Origin: Semisulcospira habei
Lineage: Eukaryota > Mollusca > Gastropoda > Semisulcospiridae
NCBI GenBank assembly: GCA_036245525.1
Contig: BTPG01000008.1
Coordinates: 28,193,540-28,257,539 of the forward strand
Length of the DNA stretch: 64,000 nt
Reading direction: 5' to 3'
Shown here: positions 30,856-40,644 of the stretch, one piece after another
Layout: every line of letters begins with the position of its first letter
Numbering within the stretch: position 1 is the first letter of the stretch
Position numbers and translations under genes: made by a program
The notes under the pieces: generated by a model
Seen by the model: only the letters and a program-made list of their open reading frames with translations
Told to the model about the DNA's origin: nothing
The model's database searches: none

Positions 30856-33800
30856 GTGAGTGGCACTTATGCTTTCAGAAAAACAGCGAAACATGTTTCA
30901 TGATGGTTTTCAACTTTAAAATTTATTGTTTTGCAATTTTGTTCCGTTTTCTCGATATCTTGTTGTAGGAACAATGCACTTTGAAATATTACAACATTTA
31001 CATTTAAATAAAAGAAGACTTTTTCTGGACGCCGAAAACTTTCTTTTTGTTTTTCGGAACTTGCACTTGCACTTTTATATTTCGAAAATAAAACACGCAA
31101 GACTGGAAAATTTAGTTTTGAGGAATGTGTAGACAGAAAAAAAATATTTAGCAACATGCAGCACAAAACAGAAAATAAAACAAAAAAACTTGACCCATTC
31201 AGCCCTGACGCACTACATCAGGAGATGGGTCGACTATGATAATTCAAGGATAGTGCCAGATTAGCTTGGCGCCTGTCGGCGCCAAGCTAATATGGTACTG
31301 CCCTTGAATTATCATGGTCGACCCATCTCCTGCAACAGGTGCATCGTCATTAGATTTCGCCTCCAAAATTTGGGAAATACGGCCGCCGGGCTGAATGAAT
31401 TAAAAAAAAAAATTTGGTTTCTAAAAGCATGTCTTCGTGTCCACTACTTTCAATATTACCCACTCAGCCACTTTTCACGAAAAACCTCACATTTACATGT
31501 TCGGAAATATTGTCTTGATTGTAACAGATCGGTATTTCTGTGTCTCGTTATTTCGCGTTTTATCTAAATTATTTCGTATGTGCACATCATTTAAAATTGT
31601 CTCATCCATAAGTTTATGTTACTTCTTTACCTTGCCTATACCTCTTGTACCGATGTTTCCAATTATTGTGTAACAAATGTATTTTGTTGTATTTATCGTT
31701 AACGATGATTGAATATATTATACGGGCAAGAATAAGATAGTGGGAAAGGGGGGGGGGGAGGAGTAAATGCATAGTGTCGAGCAAGAGAAATGCGACATTT
31801 TTGGAATCTATGCCTCATGTCGCATTTCTTTCGCTCATCAGTATGTTTGAATACGTGCGCTCTAGAACATTCAACTCTTCTGTTTGGGGAAATACAAGGA
31901 ACTGCTTTGCAATAATACTGGATGAAGTCCCAAACCCGCCATGCCTTCCAAATTTTGAACCTATAAGCTGGCATACACTGCCCTTCGAACCCAAGTTTAT
32001 CGGATTTGTAAAGAGAGGAAACGTTAAATCACACAAGGGACTGACAGAGCGAATTCGTCAGACCGATAACAGAAATCAAACTCAAATCATTGTTGATTCT
32101 CCCAGCCCGAAAAATTTCCTTGCCAAGCTTTTGACGTCGAAAAGGACTTACTGAGTCCCGCGTCTGCAAGAGGCATAGATTCTCATGAGCTCCTGCATTC
32201 GCAGGAGCTCATGAGAATCTATACCTCTTGCTGACCTCGACATGTGTATATCCTCCTATTGCGGACAGTTATTCGAGTTCTGTCTGTAACTGCAGGACTC
32301 TGCCCGAAATTATCAGACTTAGGTCTCGTAACGCTGTTATCGGGGTTGGGGGTTTCCGCCTGGCCAGGTCAGCACAACGGTTATAAGTTACTAGTATTGT
32401 TTTGAACGGACTACGGTTGTTTGCTGGTCAGTGCCACGTATACGCACATCGATGTGTGATTTGCTGGAAAGTTGAAATGTCATTTGGTCAATGTCGTGTC
32501 AAGCTGATCAGACACTGTCCTTCTATCGTGGCCGGTCGTTCTCGGGATCTTAAATTATTGTTCGCACACGTGTCGCATCACATACACGATTCCAGTGTAG
32601 TTTTAGTGTAGTAATTAGTTACGCAAGAACACATTCGAAAAGAAATGATCGACCAAGTATTTTCTCATGGAAAAATGCAGTTTGATTTAATTTAATTTAA
32701 TTTAATTTAATTTAACTTAATCCAATTTATGTTCGGTTCAGTTCAGTTCATTCCTTTGGCTTCGGAATTCAGCAGGTTTTGGGCATGATCATCGTGTGTA
32801 CCTTCGTTGCACGACTTCAGCCGCGTGTGTTAATTCTTTTCGCTTTGCATAAAAACGAGAAAATGGAATGTATTTTCTTTCTGAATGCTAGTTTAAAGAG
32901 ACGTGAGCCACTGACTCATCCCGGCGTTTACTCGGGGTCTTTTAAGCTAAACAAACTTGTTCACAGTCGCTCACTACCAGCCTTAGTCAATAGTACTCTA
33001 TTATCTGTTTGTGCAGGGTAGGTTACTGTGTAGAACATGATTCAGGCCATAAGCTTCTATTCCCGCCCATTGATGTTTTCTTTCTTATCCTTCTTCTTCA
33101 ACGCCACAATGCTATTGCGTGTACAGAATATACCCAGGAAGTAAAAGGCATCGGGCCGATGGCCTTTAGCTCATTGGACAAAGGGTTGAGTGTGCGCACT
33201 ATGAATATATTATGATATATCTTCCGTAATCCCCTTCTTCCTGACTTTCCCTATTGCATTGCCAATCGCATTCATTGAAAATTCTGCTTCCTTGCGGTAA
33301 ATCCGTATCATTCAAAAGACTGGCTTGGCTGTAAGCCTTTCTTCGCGCCACTGATATGCGCTGGTCCGTGATATTACCCCTTACGGCTCTGACTCTTTGA
33401 GGTCCTAAATCACTGACCAGCACACTCATGTTTACGTGTAACAGTGGCAACATTGTGAAAGCAAGACTGTTTTAACTCGTAAAAAGCGCCTAGTATCAAT
33501 AGCTGAGAAAGTGTCGTGCGTTGCCTCCGGCAACGCTATACGACGCTTACGCAGCTATTGATGCGGGGTACCTTGAATGTGTTAAAAAAAGTGTTGTGAT
33601 ACGTACCTTCCGTAATAAGGGCTGCGTAGAAGTCACAGAAGAATATCGATCAACGTAAAAAAGCTGAAGTAGTTACTGTTTAGTTTAACGCGTCAAATAA
33701 ATCAGTTATTCTTGAGTGAACTAACAAAGTCGAACCATCTCTCGCGGCTGGCCTTGTAAGTGAGACAGATATGCACTTACATAATTTGCAAATTATATTA

Positions 33801-36800
33801 TAGTATGAGCAATATGGCATTGTGACCTAAACGCGTTCAGGAAAGGGTCGTATGTGTCTACCGCACGCCCTCATGGATTACAAAGTCTTTCAGTTAAACT
33901 CTCGCCAGACGCAAAAGACTATAGATTCTGATGAGCCCCTGCAGACTTAAGCGGTCATAAAAATGTATGTCGTTTGCTGGTGTAGATCGACTCAAGCTGT
34001 TTCTCAGGCTTTATGACTATTCACGTACTCAGCAGGTCCTTTCGCTACGTCGATTTGGATTTCATTCGAATTCCGTTGATAATGTCGTCTGCTCACCGCG
34101 CAAGACTTTCCTTTGTTGCTGCCTGACAATTTATCTTTCTTTCGAATAAAACGGTCTGTCACTGCTCCCGCGCATTATAACAGTGAAAGCCAACGAGTGG
34201 AAGGTGAATCAAAGGTGTGCTGATCTGTGCTTTCGGACCTTACGGCTTCCAGCCGTAAGGTCCAAAATTACAGAGCAGCACACACATTATTTTCAGGATG
34301 TAAATCCAGTTTTTTTAACACATCAGCCCGAGGACCGAAATCCCCAGATTTTGAAGTTGCCCTCTGAAGGACTGTATTACAATTCTAAAGACAGATCGAA
34401 CATGATAGTTCAAGGGTGGTGCCAGAATAGCTTGGCGCCTACGGGCGCCAAGCTATTATGGCACCACCCTTGAACTATCATGCTCGATCCGTGTCTTGCT
34501 GTGGTGTATCAGTGCTGAATGAGTGAAATAATCCTTATGCCTTATTGTTTTTATTTCACAGCGGAAACTACGAAGTGGGAAGTGATCAATGATGTAAAGA
34601 CCTGGAATGATGACGTTTCCAAGGATGAACTGCTGTCTGAGGAGGAGCTCATCCCCTTCAAGGCCCCAAGGCAAAGCTCCAAACCCAAATCGAGCTCCAG
34701 CAATGGCGGCTCATCTTCGTCAGGTGAGTTTCACATCTTAATTTTTGTTGGAGATTTGACGGACGATATAAAGTTTGAGTTAAAGTGTCTGGTTTGTAAG
34801 AAATTATTTGACCAGAGCTTTGGCTTGGTCCAAGCAAAATGGTTTTACCTATTGATACATGTAGTAGGCTGGAACGTCTTTCCGTGACTGAAATACCAGG
34901 TCGAAGTTTTCAGTCCACTTCATGCCTTCAAAGTCAAACTCGTAGAAAACTATAATCGTGTGCTGGTCTGTGATTTTGGGCATTACGGTTTACAGTCTTA
35001 AGGTCCTAAATCACAGACCAGCACGCAAATTAAAAACAACAACAACAACAAAACAACCTGACAGTATATTTGAAATGTTCTTTTTTGCAGATTCCTCCGA
35101 CAGTCGACCCCAGCGAAAGGAAGCGCATGTTAACCCTCCCCCAGCCAAACAGCCCGCGGAAGAGCGGAACCTGGACGAAGAGCTCTTGCTTCCCCTGGGC
35201 GTGAGCGGCAAGAGGAGACTGCTGCAGGTGGAGCCACTGTTTGGGCCTCAACTTCCGCCGGAACTTGAGCTCAAACGATTGCCGAAACTGAAAGTAGAAG
35301 CAGGTAACAGAACGATGCGATTCTCTTTGTCCGTCTTATTCGTGTTGCGTCGTGTCTGTCAGCTTGAGCTTAACCCCCTTGCGCATGCAGCCACCGGTAC
35401 TGCGACGAGAGTACCTTGTCCGTACCAATAAAACTGGTGGCAAAGGGTGACATTTTCCTCAAGTCTATTAACTCATTCAACCCCACGGACGTATTTCCCA
35501 AATTTTGGAGGCGTCATCTAACGACTATGCACCTGTTGCAGGAGGTGGATCGACCATAATAATTCAAGGGTAGTGCCAGATTAGCTTGGCGCCGACAGGC
35601 GCCAAGCTAATCTGGCACTACCCTTGAATTATCATGATCCATCCATCTCCTGCTGTAGTGCGTCAGGGCTGAATGGGTTAAACTTTAACCACGAAATTGC
35701 TTTTAGCAAACACCCGTTGAAATTATCGAAATTAGTGAACGTGATGGATTAAGTGCTTAATCTGCGATCGTGTTATACGATGACAAGTGTTATACGATGA
35801 CAAGTGTTATACGATGTTGTATTCATTTTCAGTTAACCTTTCATCACCCTGTAAAGAGACTGATGATGACGATTGTCTTTTCGACGTGGAACAAATCCTG
35901 GTCCAAAAACTGGAAAAAGCATCGACAATAACACAGCAAGGTAAACATATTTTTATTTATTACTTCATGCACGGAAGAAAAAGGTCTTGATAAAGTTATA
36001 ACTATAAATCAACATCTGGAGGCTGTTGTCTGATTCGCTTGGCGCCAGCTCTCTTTTTCGTAATACATTTTCCAACATAATTGTGCTTGAATGTTTGTTC
36101 AGGTTACAACAAAAAATTGATTATAGAACGTCATACCAATCAGGCACTAAACTTCACCTAGTAAACGTTTAGCATATTTTAACTCATTCGAGATGTGCCG
36201 CATACGGATACGCGGCATTTTTGCCGCGTATCCACATGCGGCACGTCTCGAACAAGTTAACACACGTTTAAAATGAATTTAAAAGTTTCCCTATTTGTCT
36301 TTTTGCAGATTACGACGGTGACGACTTGCTGTTCTCACCGGACTTTGAAGACGATGACGTAGAAGATGACGAAGATGCCGAGGATGACGAACCACTCTCC
36401 AGACATAAGCGTCAGGCCAACAAACCAACAACAACAGCCGTCAAAACAACAACCGCCACAACCGTCAAAACAACAACCGGCAAAACAACAACGGGCAAAA
36501 CAACAACCGGCAAAACATCAACCGGCAAAACAACAATAAAAACGGAGGAAGGCTCTGGATCGGAAAGTACGTGGAAAAACTAGAATTAAAATGCAGAATT
36601 TCCATGATTACTCAAGGGTAGTGCCAGATTATCTTGGCGCCTGACGGCGCCAAGCTAATCTGACACTACCCTTGAATTATCATGTTTGATTCATCTCCTG
36701 CTGCATTGCGTCGGAGCCAAATGGGTTAATATGAAGAGCGTAAAGGCAGCAAGAGAAGGGTTGAGGGTAGAAATATTTATAATGCAGGTACACAATTGAA

Positions 36801-39800
36801 ATTTCGGATTTGATGTTCATTCCCCCCCCCCCCCCCCACACACACACCCCTCCCCCCGACAAATATGCTCATGATGGTTTCATAAATTCATAAATTCCCT
36901 GTTTTCATTTTCTGGCAGAGATTCAATGTTTGATCTTTGTTTTAGTTACAGACTTGTACGCTCCTGACCAACACCACGAAAATCAAGGCATGTACGTGAT
37001 CCGGGTCAAGCAACCAATCAAGGTCCGCAATCGCAACACTGCAAGCGGCAGTACGCTGTCTCAACAAGACAAAGAAGACTACAAGAAAGAGCTACGAAAA
37101 CAGGTACGCCCTTGCGCCTTGAAGTTATTGGTGTGCTTATCCGTGATTTTGGATCTTACGGCTGGAAGCTGTAAGGTCCAAAATCGCAGACCATCACACC
37201 ATATTAGGTTAGTTTTTTTTTGATATTTTGTGTGTGGTTCTAATCGGCTGTTTGGTACGTGGGTTCTTAAACAACGCACGCAAGATGGGCCCTTAATTGT
37301 ATTGCTGTAATGATTTCGAGTCCTATTCTTGGGGTAGGTTGCGGGCAGCGTTGGGCATCTCTAAAGATACCACTGTGATGCGCATGTATTTTGATGTATC
37401 TGTTATGGCGGCTAGTTCTCAATGTTTTCACCAAAACGTTTTCCTTTCTCTTCCAGCTCAGGCAAGTTTTCAAAGATTTCCTCGATTTCGTCGACTTCAG
37501 GATCGGGGAGCCTTTTATCGAGTAAGAGTTTATTTATATCGTGATCAGTCATTTCCGTATTAGCATGCGAGTAGTTCAACAAATGACGTCATTTGTTTCT
37601 TTATGTTGTTAATAATAATTTGATATATGCATGATAACAAAGATAACAAATATGTTATCATTGAATAAACGATTGACAAATGACGTTTGGACTTTTTCTG
37701 TGCTCTCAAACTACTCTAGGGGTAAAACTTTAAGAAATCTTTTTGACTTGGCTTTCTCTGCTACGCTAATCTACTCCGGTTTTAATTTCTCTACAATGGG
37801 AATACTAAAGTTAATCCTACTTTAACCCATTTAGCCCTGACGCACCACAGCAGGTGACCGATCGACCATGATAATTCAAGGGTAGCGCGAGATTAGCTTG
37901 GCGCCTGAAAGCGCCAAGCTAATCTGGCGCTACCCTTGAATTATCATGGTCGATCTCTCTCCTGCAACTGGTATAGTCGTTAGATGACACCTCAAGAACT
38001 TGAGAAATGCAGCCCTGGGTTCATTGGGTTAACTTACCTGGTATTACCGTGCCGAACCTTGTCTCGTCTCGCCGTGTCTCGTGTTGATTTGCCGTGTCTT
38101 ATTCTATAGGATCCTATCGCATTTTATCGTATTTTATCATATCCGTTCTGTTCTGTTACAGTGCCGACGGCAAAGTCACCGCAAACTGGGCTATTCTGTT
38201 GGACGGCGGTGCCGCTGCAAATAAATTTGGAAACGGACTACAGTTACAAGAGGGCCTCGCGGCGCTTCTGAGAGCAGCCGGCATTCCAGGCTTCAACAAC
38301 ATGACCATATTCGAGGAGCTCATCGACTCTTCCTCGCATCTCGGCGAGACTGCATTTGTAGAGGAAGGTGAGTCTGAGGAAATGTGTACGTGCGGCTTGC
38401 TGAAGAGCGGAACTGAGAAATGCTAAATCGTTGGAACCACCTGAAACATTCGATGTGCTTTCGATGATCCCGCCGCCGATTTCGCATTTCTGCTGCTTGT
38501 CAGTATACTTGAATTACAGAAAGTCAGGTAGACAAAGTCTCCGAAAGGAAAAAGGCTGCGGGGTTTTCAGGATGCGAGCTACGACCGCCCAGAAGCCATC
38601 CACAGTCAAGAGCCCCACTCTTTATCACGAATATACGAGTTCAAGGGTAGCATCAGATTAGCTTGGCGCCCCTCGGGGGGCGCCAAGCTAATCTGATGCG
38701 ACCCTTGAATTATAGCAAGTAATCTCCAGTTGATTGTCTCTTATATCTACCAGCGTTATCAGACTAATAATCTCTGCATTTCCTTTCTTACTCAGTGACG
38801 TCCTCATTGTTCAACTATTGTACTAGCGTGGAGGAGCCGTGTGGAAACGAGTACAACACCACAGCATGTCAAAACACAGGGTTCATGCAGGGCTCGTGTC
38901 CTCACAAATGCAAAACCTACGGCTGTCAAAACGGTGCAGTCTGCGAGCTCAACGACAGATACGAACCTAAGTGCATGTACGTTGATCATTCATTCATTCA
39001 TTCATTCATTCATTCATTTATTAATTCATTTATTCATTCATTCATTGTTCTTTCTTTCTTTCATTCATTCCATTTTTTCTATTTATCTCTTCATTTATCC
39101 ATTCGGCTTTGAAGACAGCATTCGATAGATCGACGTCCTCTTCCTTGAATTATCATTGAGTTTGAAATGTTAGTGATATTACTTGAGATTCAAAACTAAA
39201 CCCCATTTTCCTTTCTTGTGTATTTCAGATGTGGCTCAAAGTACAGAGGGCAGTATTGCGAAATAGAGAGAAAGAAAGAGAAGGTTCTGTCCACGGCGGA
39301 AACAGTTGGTGTGGCTCTTGGCGCCATAATAGCTGGTGCTGCAGTCATTTCCTGTTGCTGCTTTTTCATCTGCTGTCGAAAGAAATCAGACAGGTGAGGA
39401 CTAGAGCCATAGCCCAGTAGCAAACCGTCTTCGGGTCCACGACGGCCGCAGTGGGCCCGCGCAAATGCGTGCGCGGGCCCACTGCGGCCGTCGTGGGCCC
39501 GAGGACCTTTGCTTATTGGCATATACATTTTTTTGCGGGGGGCGGGGAGGGGGGGGGGGCGGGGGGAGGGGGCCGGGGGGGGGAGGGTGGTGGAAGGTTG
39601 AGGGGGAGAAGGGGACATGAAGCAAGACTTTAGTTGTTAGCGAGCTCTAAACTTGAATTATCATGGTCGATCCGTACCCTGCAACTGGTACATAGTCACA
39701 AGGTCATTCCAGTCATACGGCCTTGGTGTAAAATGGGTTAATACTTTGGACGGCGATGGGACTTGAAGGGGGTGGGGCTAGGCGATGGAGAGGAGCAGGG

Positions 39801-40644
39801 CGGGTGTATGGTGAAAAACGAGCGAATGGCATCCACTCTTCATGCTTCCCGTTTGCTATTTTCTTTTACGACGGACTGTTGTGGCAAATGATTTATATCG
39901 ATGTTGCTTTTATTTTGCAGAAATCTTGCGTACACGTACTACGAAGACGAAGAGCAGTTAGATCATGTTTCGGATCCAACAAGTATTGCAAACTATGTAA
40001 GTATTATATACATGTCGAACTTTAAGCTTATGACTGCGCGATGGTCCGTGAACCTGCGTCTTACGGCTTGAAGCCGCAAGGTGCAGGACCACAGACCAGC
40101 AAGCTTATACCAGATGTGTACTTCACGAAGAAAACGGTGACCAAAATCGGTCAAAATAAAATAATAAACGTCTGTGCACCGTGCCACGCTTATATTAAAA
40201 TAGGTTCCTTTGTCTTAGGAACACAAAACAATTTAAGGTACGAGATTCGAGGACAGACTTTCATAAACTCATGTTTTTTTTTTTTTTTTTTTTTACAGTT
40301 GTGCGATTGTTTGTGATTTCCGATCTTAGGCCTAGAGCATTTGTAAGCATTCGTAGACCAGCACAACCTAGTACCGATTTAAAAACAAAATCACATTTAT
40401 ATATCGCAATTCAGTGACGCAAAATCATGTAACCCCGGCTTTGCCTGTCGGTCGTGCTTTTTGTCGAAGTGATTCCTGCAGGAGTCACCTCGACAAAAAG
40501 CGCTAGGGACAGCCAAAAGGTTAATTGTTATTGTGCAGCGTGCTAATAATTGTTTTCTTCTTTCTGTTGCAGTTTATCGACAGACCTATGATACGAACGT
40601 CACCCATTCAAGTCTTCAATACAAATGCTGGTTTCGATGCATGA
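30804..40644 (+). CDS. Membrane glycoprotein with SEA and EGF-like domains (12 exons)
   Basis: The predicted protein is a type I single-pass surface or shed glycoprotein; SEA domains usually sit in heavily glycosylated extracellular regions and many self-cleave. I assembled twelve exons whose GT/AG junctions and phases all fit: 30804-30855, 34562-34723, 35091-35303, 35833-35940, 36309-36566, 36946-37103, 37457-37521, 38162-38367, 38796-38976, 39229-39393, 39921-39996, 40573-40644. The total is 1716 bp, 571 codons plus stop. In order: signal peptide (1-17), charged and Ser-rich region, Asp/Glu-rich region followed by a furin-type site RHKR (exon 5), a Thr/Lys repeat (TTTGKTTTGKT) likely O-glycosylated, a SEA-like domain over exons 6-8 (MYVIRVKQPIKV..NWAILLDGG), one EGF-like module over exons 9-10 (six cysteines ending CICGSKYRGQYCE), a transmembrane helix VGVALGAIIAGAAVISCCCF, then an acidic tail of about 50 residues. 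A canonical SEA autocleavage GSVVV is not seen. I do not recognise a named orthologue. Confidence 0.85.
31190..31403. mobile_element. Family A MITE, full length, intron 1
   Basis: 214 bp from TTGACCCATTCAGCCCTGAC to GGGCTGAATGAATTAA. Hairpin 31219-31333: CAGGAGATGGGTCGAC..AGCTTGGCGCC and its complement. Confidence 0.85.
31779..31836. repeat. Hairpin (family R), intron 1
   Basis: CGAGCAAGAGAAATGCGACA mirrored by TGTCGCATTTCTTTCGCTC. Confidence 0.6.
32166..32231. repeat. Family B hairpin, near perfect, intron 1
   Basis: CAAGAGGCATAGATTCTCAT, GAGCTCCTGC, then TCGCAGGAGCTCATGAGAAT, CTATACCTCTTG. Confidence 0.8.
32232..33492. other. Intron 1 sequence without recognised genes
   Basis: (TTTAA)n at about 32691-32720. 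Several 63-84 codon open frames with no domain. Confidence 0.4.
33493..33564. repeat. Hairpin (family H), intron 1
   Basis: GTATCAATAGCTG..GTCGTGCGTTGCC mirrored by GGCAACGCTATACGAC..CAGCTATTGATGC. Confidence 0.65.
33911..33979. repeat. Family B hairpin, decayed, intron 1
   Basis: GCAAAAGACTATAGATTCTG..GCCCCTGCAG and AAAAATGTATGTCGTTTGC. Confidence 0.5.
34215..34284. repeat. Family F hairpin, intron 1
   Basis: GTGTGCTGATCTGTGCTTTC..ACCTTACGGC mirrored by GCCGTAAGGTCCAAAATTAC..CAGCACAC. Confidence 0.8.
34315..34529. mobile_element. Family A MITE, subfamily with AGTTCAAGGGTGGTGCC arms, intron 1
   Basis: From TTTAACACATCAGCCCGAGG to GTGCTGAATGAGTGAAA, hairpin 34393-34489 almost perfect. A one-armed sibling with the same left flank is at 59291-59413. 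It ends 33 bp before exon 2. Confidence 0.8.
34562..34723 (+). CDS. SEA/EGF gene exon 2
   Basis: Acceptor TTTATTTCACAG; encodes AETTKWEVINDVKTW..SSSSNGGSSSS; donor CAG|GTGAGT, phase 1. Confidence 0.85.
34958..35026. repeat. Family F hairpin, intron 2
   Basis: GTGTGCTGGTCTGTGATTTT, GGGCATTACGG mirrored by AGGTCCTAAATCACAGACCA, GCACGC. Confidence 0.8.
35091..35303 (+). CDS. SEA/EGF gene exon 3
   Basis: Acceptor TTCTTTTTTGCAG; encodes DSSDSRPQRKE..LPKLKVEA; donor CAG|GTAACA, phase 1. Charged, no known domain; includes a dibasic GKRR. Confidence 0.85.
35468..35681. mobile_element. Family A MITE, full length, intron 3
   Basis: 214 bp from TTAACTCATTCAACCCC to CAGGGCTGAATGGGTTAA, opposite in orientation to 31190-31403. 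Hairpin 35545-35645 near perfect. Confidence 0.87.
35833..35940 (+). CDS. SEA/EGF gene exon 4
   Basis: Acceptor TTCATTTTCAG; encodes VNLSSPCKETDDDDCLFDVE..TITQQ; donor AAG|GTAAAC, phase 1. Contains two cysteines. Confidence 0.82.
36179..36260. mobile_element. Family C palindromic MITE, intron 4
   Basis: TTAACTCATTCGAGATGTGC, CGCATACGGATACGCGGCA mirrored to ACGTCTCGAACAAGTTAA. 82 bp. Confidence 0.83.
36309..36566 (+). CDS. SEA/EGF gene exon 5: acidic stretch, furin-type site, Thr-rich repeat
   Basis: Acceptor CTTTTTGCAG; encodes DYDGDDLLFSPDFEDDDVED, then SRHKRQ, then repeats of KTTTGKTTT; donor A|GTACGT, phase 1. The ACAACAACCGGCAAA repeat is internally repetitive DNA. Confidence 0.87.
36602..36729. 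mobile_element. Family A MITE, left end lost, intron 5
   Basis: Hairpin CATGATTACTCAAGGGTAGT..CTTGGCGCC and complement, then CATCTCCTGCTGCATTGCGT..AAATGGGTTAA on the right. Confidence 0.75.
36946..37103 (+). CDS. SEA/EGF gene exon 6: start of SEA-like domain
   Basis: Acceptor TGTTTTAG; encodes (I)TDLYAPDQHHENQGMYVIRV..KELRKQ; donor CAG|GTACGC, phase 0. An alternative in-phase acceptor CTGGCAG ending at 36918 would add nine residues. Confidence 0.8.
37131..37200. repeat. Family F hairpin, intron 6
   Basis: GGTGTGCTTATCCGTGATTT..ATCTTACGGC mirrored by GCTGTAAGGTCCAAAATCGC..ATCACACC. Confidence 0.75.
37457..37521 (+). CDS. SEA/EGF gene exon 7
   Basis: Acceptor TTTCTCTTCCAG; encodes LRQVFKDFLDFVDFRIGEPF, I; donor GA|GTAAGA, phase 2. 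Amphipathic helix typical of SEA domains. Confidence 0.85.
37822..38032. mobile_element. Family A MITE, full length, intron 7
   Basis: 211 bp from TTAACCCATTTAGCCCTGAC to GGGTTCATTGGGTTAA, hairpin almost perfect around GGCGCCTGAAAGCGCC. Confidence 0.86.
38162..38367 (+). CDS. SEA/EGF gene exon 8: end of SEA-like domain
   Basis: Acceptor TTCTGTTACAG; encodes DADGKVTANWAILLDGGAAA..SHLGETAFVEE; donor AAG|GTGAGT, phase 1. One NMT sequon. Confidence 0.87.
38637..38714. repeat. Family A hairpin, intron 8
   Basis: GAGTTCAAGGGTAGCATCAG, ATTAGCTTGGCGCCCC mirrored to ATCTGATGCGACCCTTGAAT. Outer ends not recognised. Confidence 0.75.
38796..38976 (+). CDS. SEA/EGF gene exon 9: Cys-rich and EGF-like start
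   Basis: Acceptor TCTTACTCAG; encodes VTSSLFNYCTSVEEPCGNEY..KTYGCQNGAVCELNDRYEPK, C; donor AT|GTACGT, phase 2. An NTT sequon is present. Confidence 0.87.
38987..39050. repeat. (TTCA)n microsatellite, intron 9
   Basis: About 16 copies of TTCA with a few TTTA variants. Confidence 0.85.
39229..39393 (+). CDS. SEA/EGF gene exon 10: EGF end and transmembrane helix
   Basis: Acceptor TGTATTTCAG; encodes (I)CGSKYRGQYCEIERKK, then VGVALGAIIAGAAVISCCCF, FICCRKKSDR; donor AG|GTGAGG, phase 2. Cys-rich helix end and following RKK suit palmitoylation and a stop-transfer signal. Confidence 0.87.
39411..39520. repeat. Family D palindrome, intron 10
   Basis: 110 bp. GTCCACGACGGCCGCAGTGG, GCCCGCGCA mirrored by TGCGCGGGCCCACTGCGGCC, GTCGTGGGCCC, with outer CCCAGTAGCAAA/TTTGCTTATTGG. 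Confidence 0.83.
39537..39612 (+). repeat. G-rich tract, intron 10
   Basis: Many G runs of 3-9 on the plus strand, able in principle to form quadruplex structures in DNA or in the pre-mRNA. Confidence 0.6.
39648..39741. repeat. Family A right half, intron 10
   Basis: ACTTGAATTATCATGGTCGA..CCTGCAACTGGTACATAG..AAATGGGTTAA, without a left arm. Confidence 0.6.
39921..39996 (+). CDS. SEA/EGF gene exon 11: cytoplasmic tail
   Basis: Acceptor TTTATTTTGCAG; encodes (R)NLAYTYYEDEEQLDHVSDPT, SIANY; donor TAT|GTAAGT, phase 0. Tyrosine-rich acidic. Confidence 0.87.
40033..40103. repeat. Family F hairpin, intron 11
   Basis: GCGCGATGGTCCGTGAACCT, GCGTCTTACGGC mirrored by GCCGCAAGGTGCAGGACCAC, AGACCAGC. 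Confidence 0.7.
40298..40367. repeat. Family F hairpin, decayed, intron 11
   Basis: GTTGTGCGATTGTTTGTGAT..CTTAGGCC and CGTAGACCAGCACAAC. Preceded by poly-T 40273-40294. Confidence 0.55.
40430..40524. mobile_element. Family I palindromic MITE, intron 11
   Basis: GTAACCCCGGCTTTGCCTGT..GTGCTTTTTGTCGA mirrored by TCGACAAAAAGCGC..GACAGCCAAAAGGTTAA. A related copy is at 50243-50333. Confidence 0.7.
40573..40644 (+). CDS. SEA/EGF gene exon 12: C-terminus and stop
   Basis: Acceptor TTTCTGTTGCAG; encodes FIDRPMIRTSPIQVFNTNAG, FDA, then TGA at 40642-40644. Confidence 0.87.
   Translation, partial: FIDRPMIRTSPIQVFNTNAGFDA

Noticed and set aside
31774..32154. 126-codon open frame in intron 1 of the SEA/EGF gene
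   Set aside because: Overlaps a hairpin, has no recognisable domain or convincing splice context and would not fit the phases of the exons assembled.
36919..36945. Longer version of SEA/EGF exon 6 using the acceptor CTGGCAG
   Set aside because: It is in phase and open, so it cannot be excluded, but the TGTTTTAG acceptor gives a simpler domain start; kept as an alternative only.
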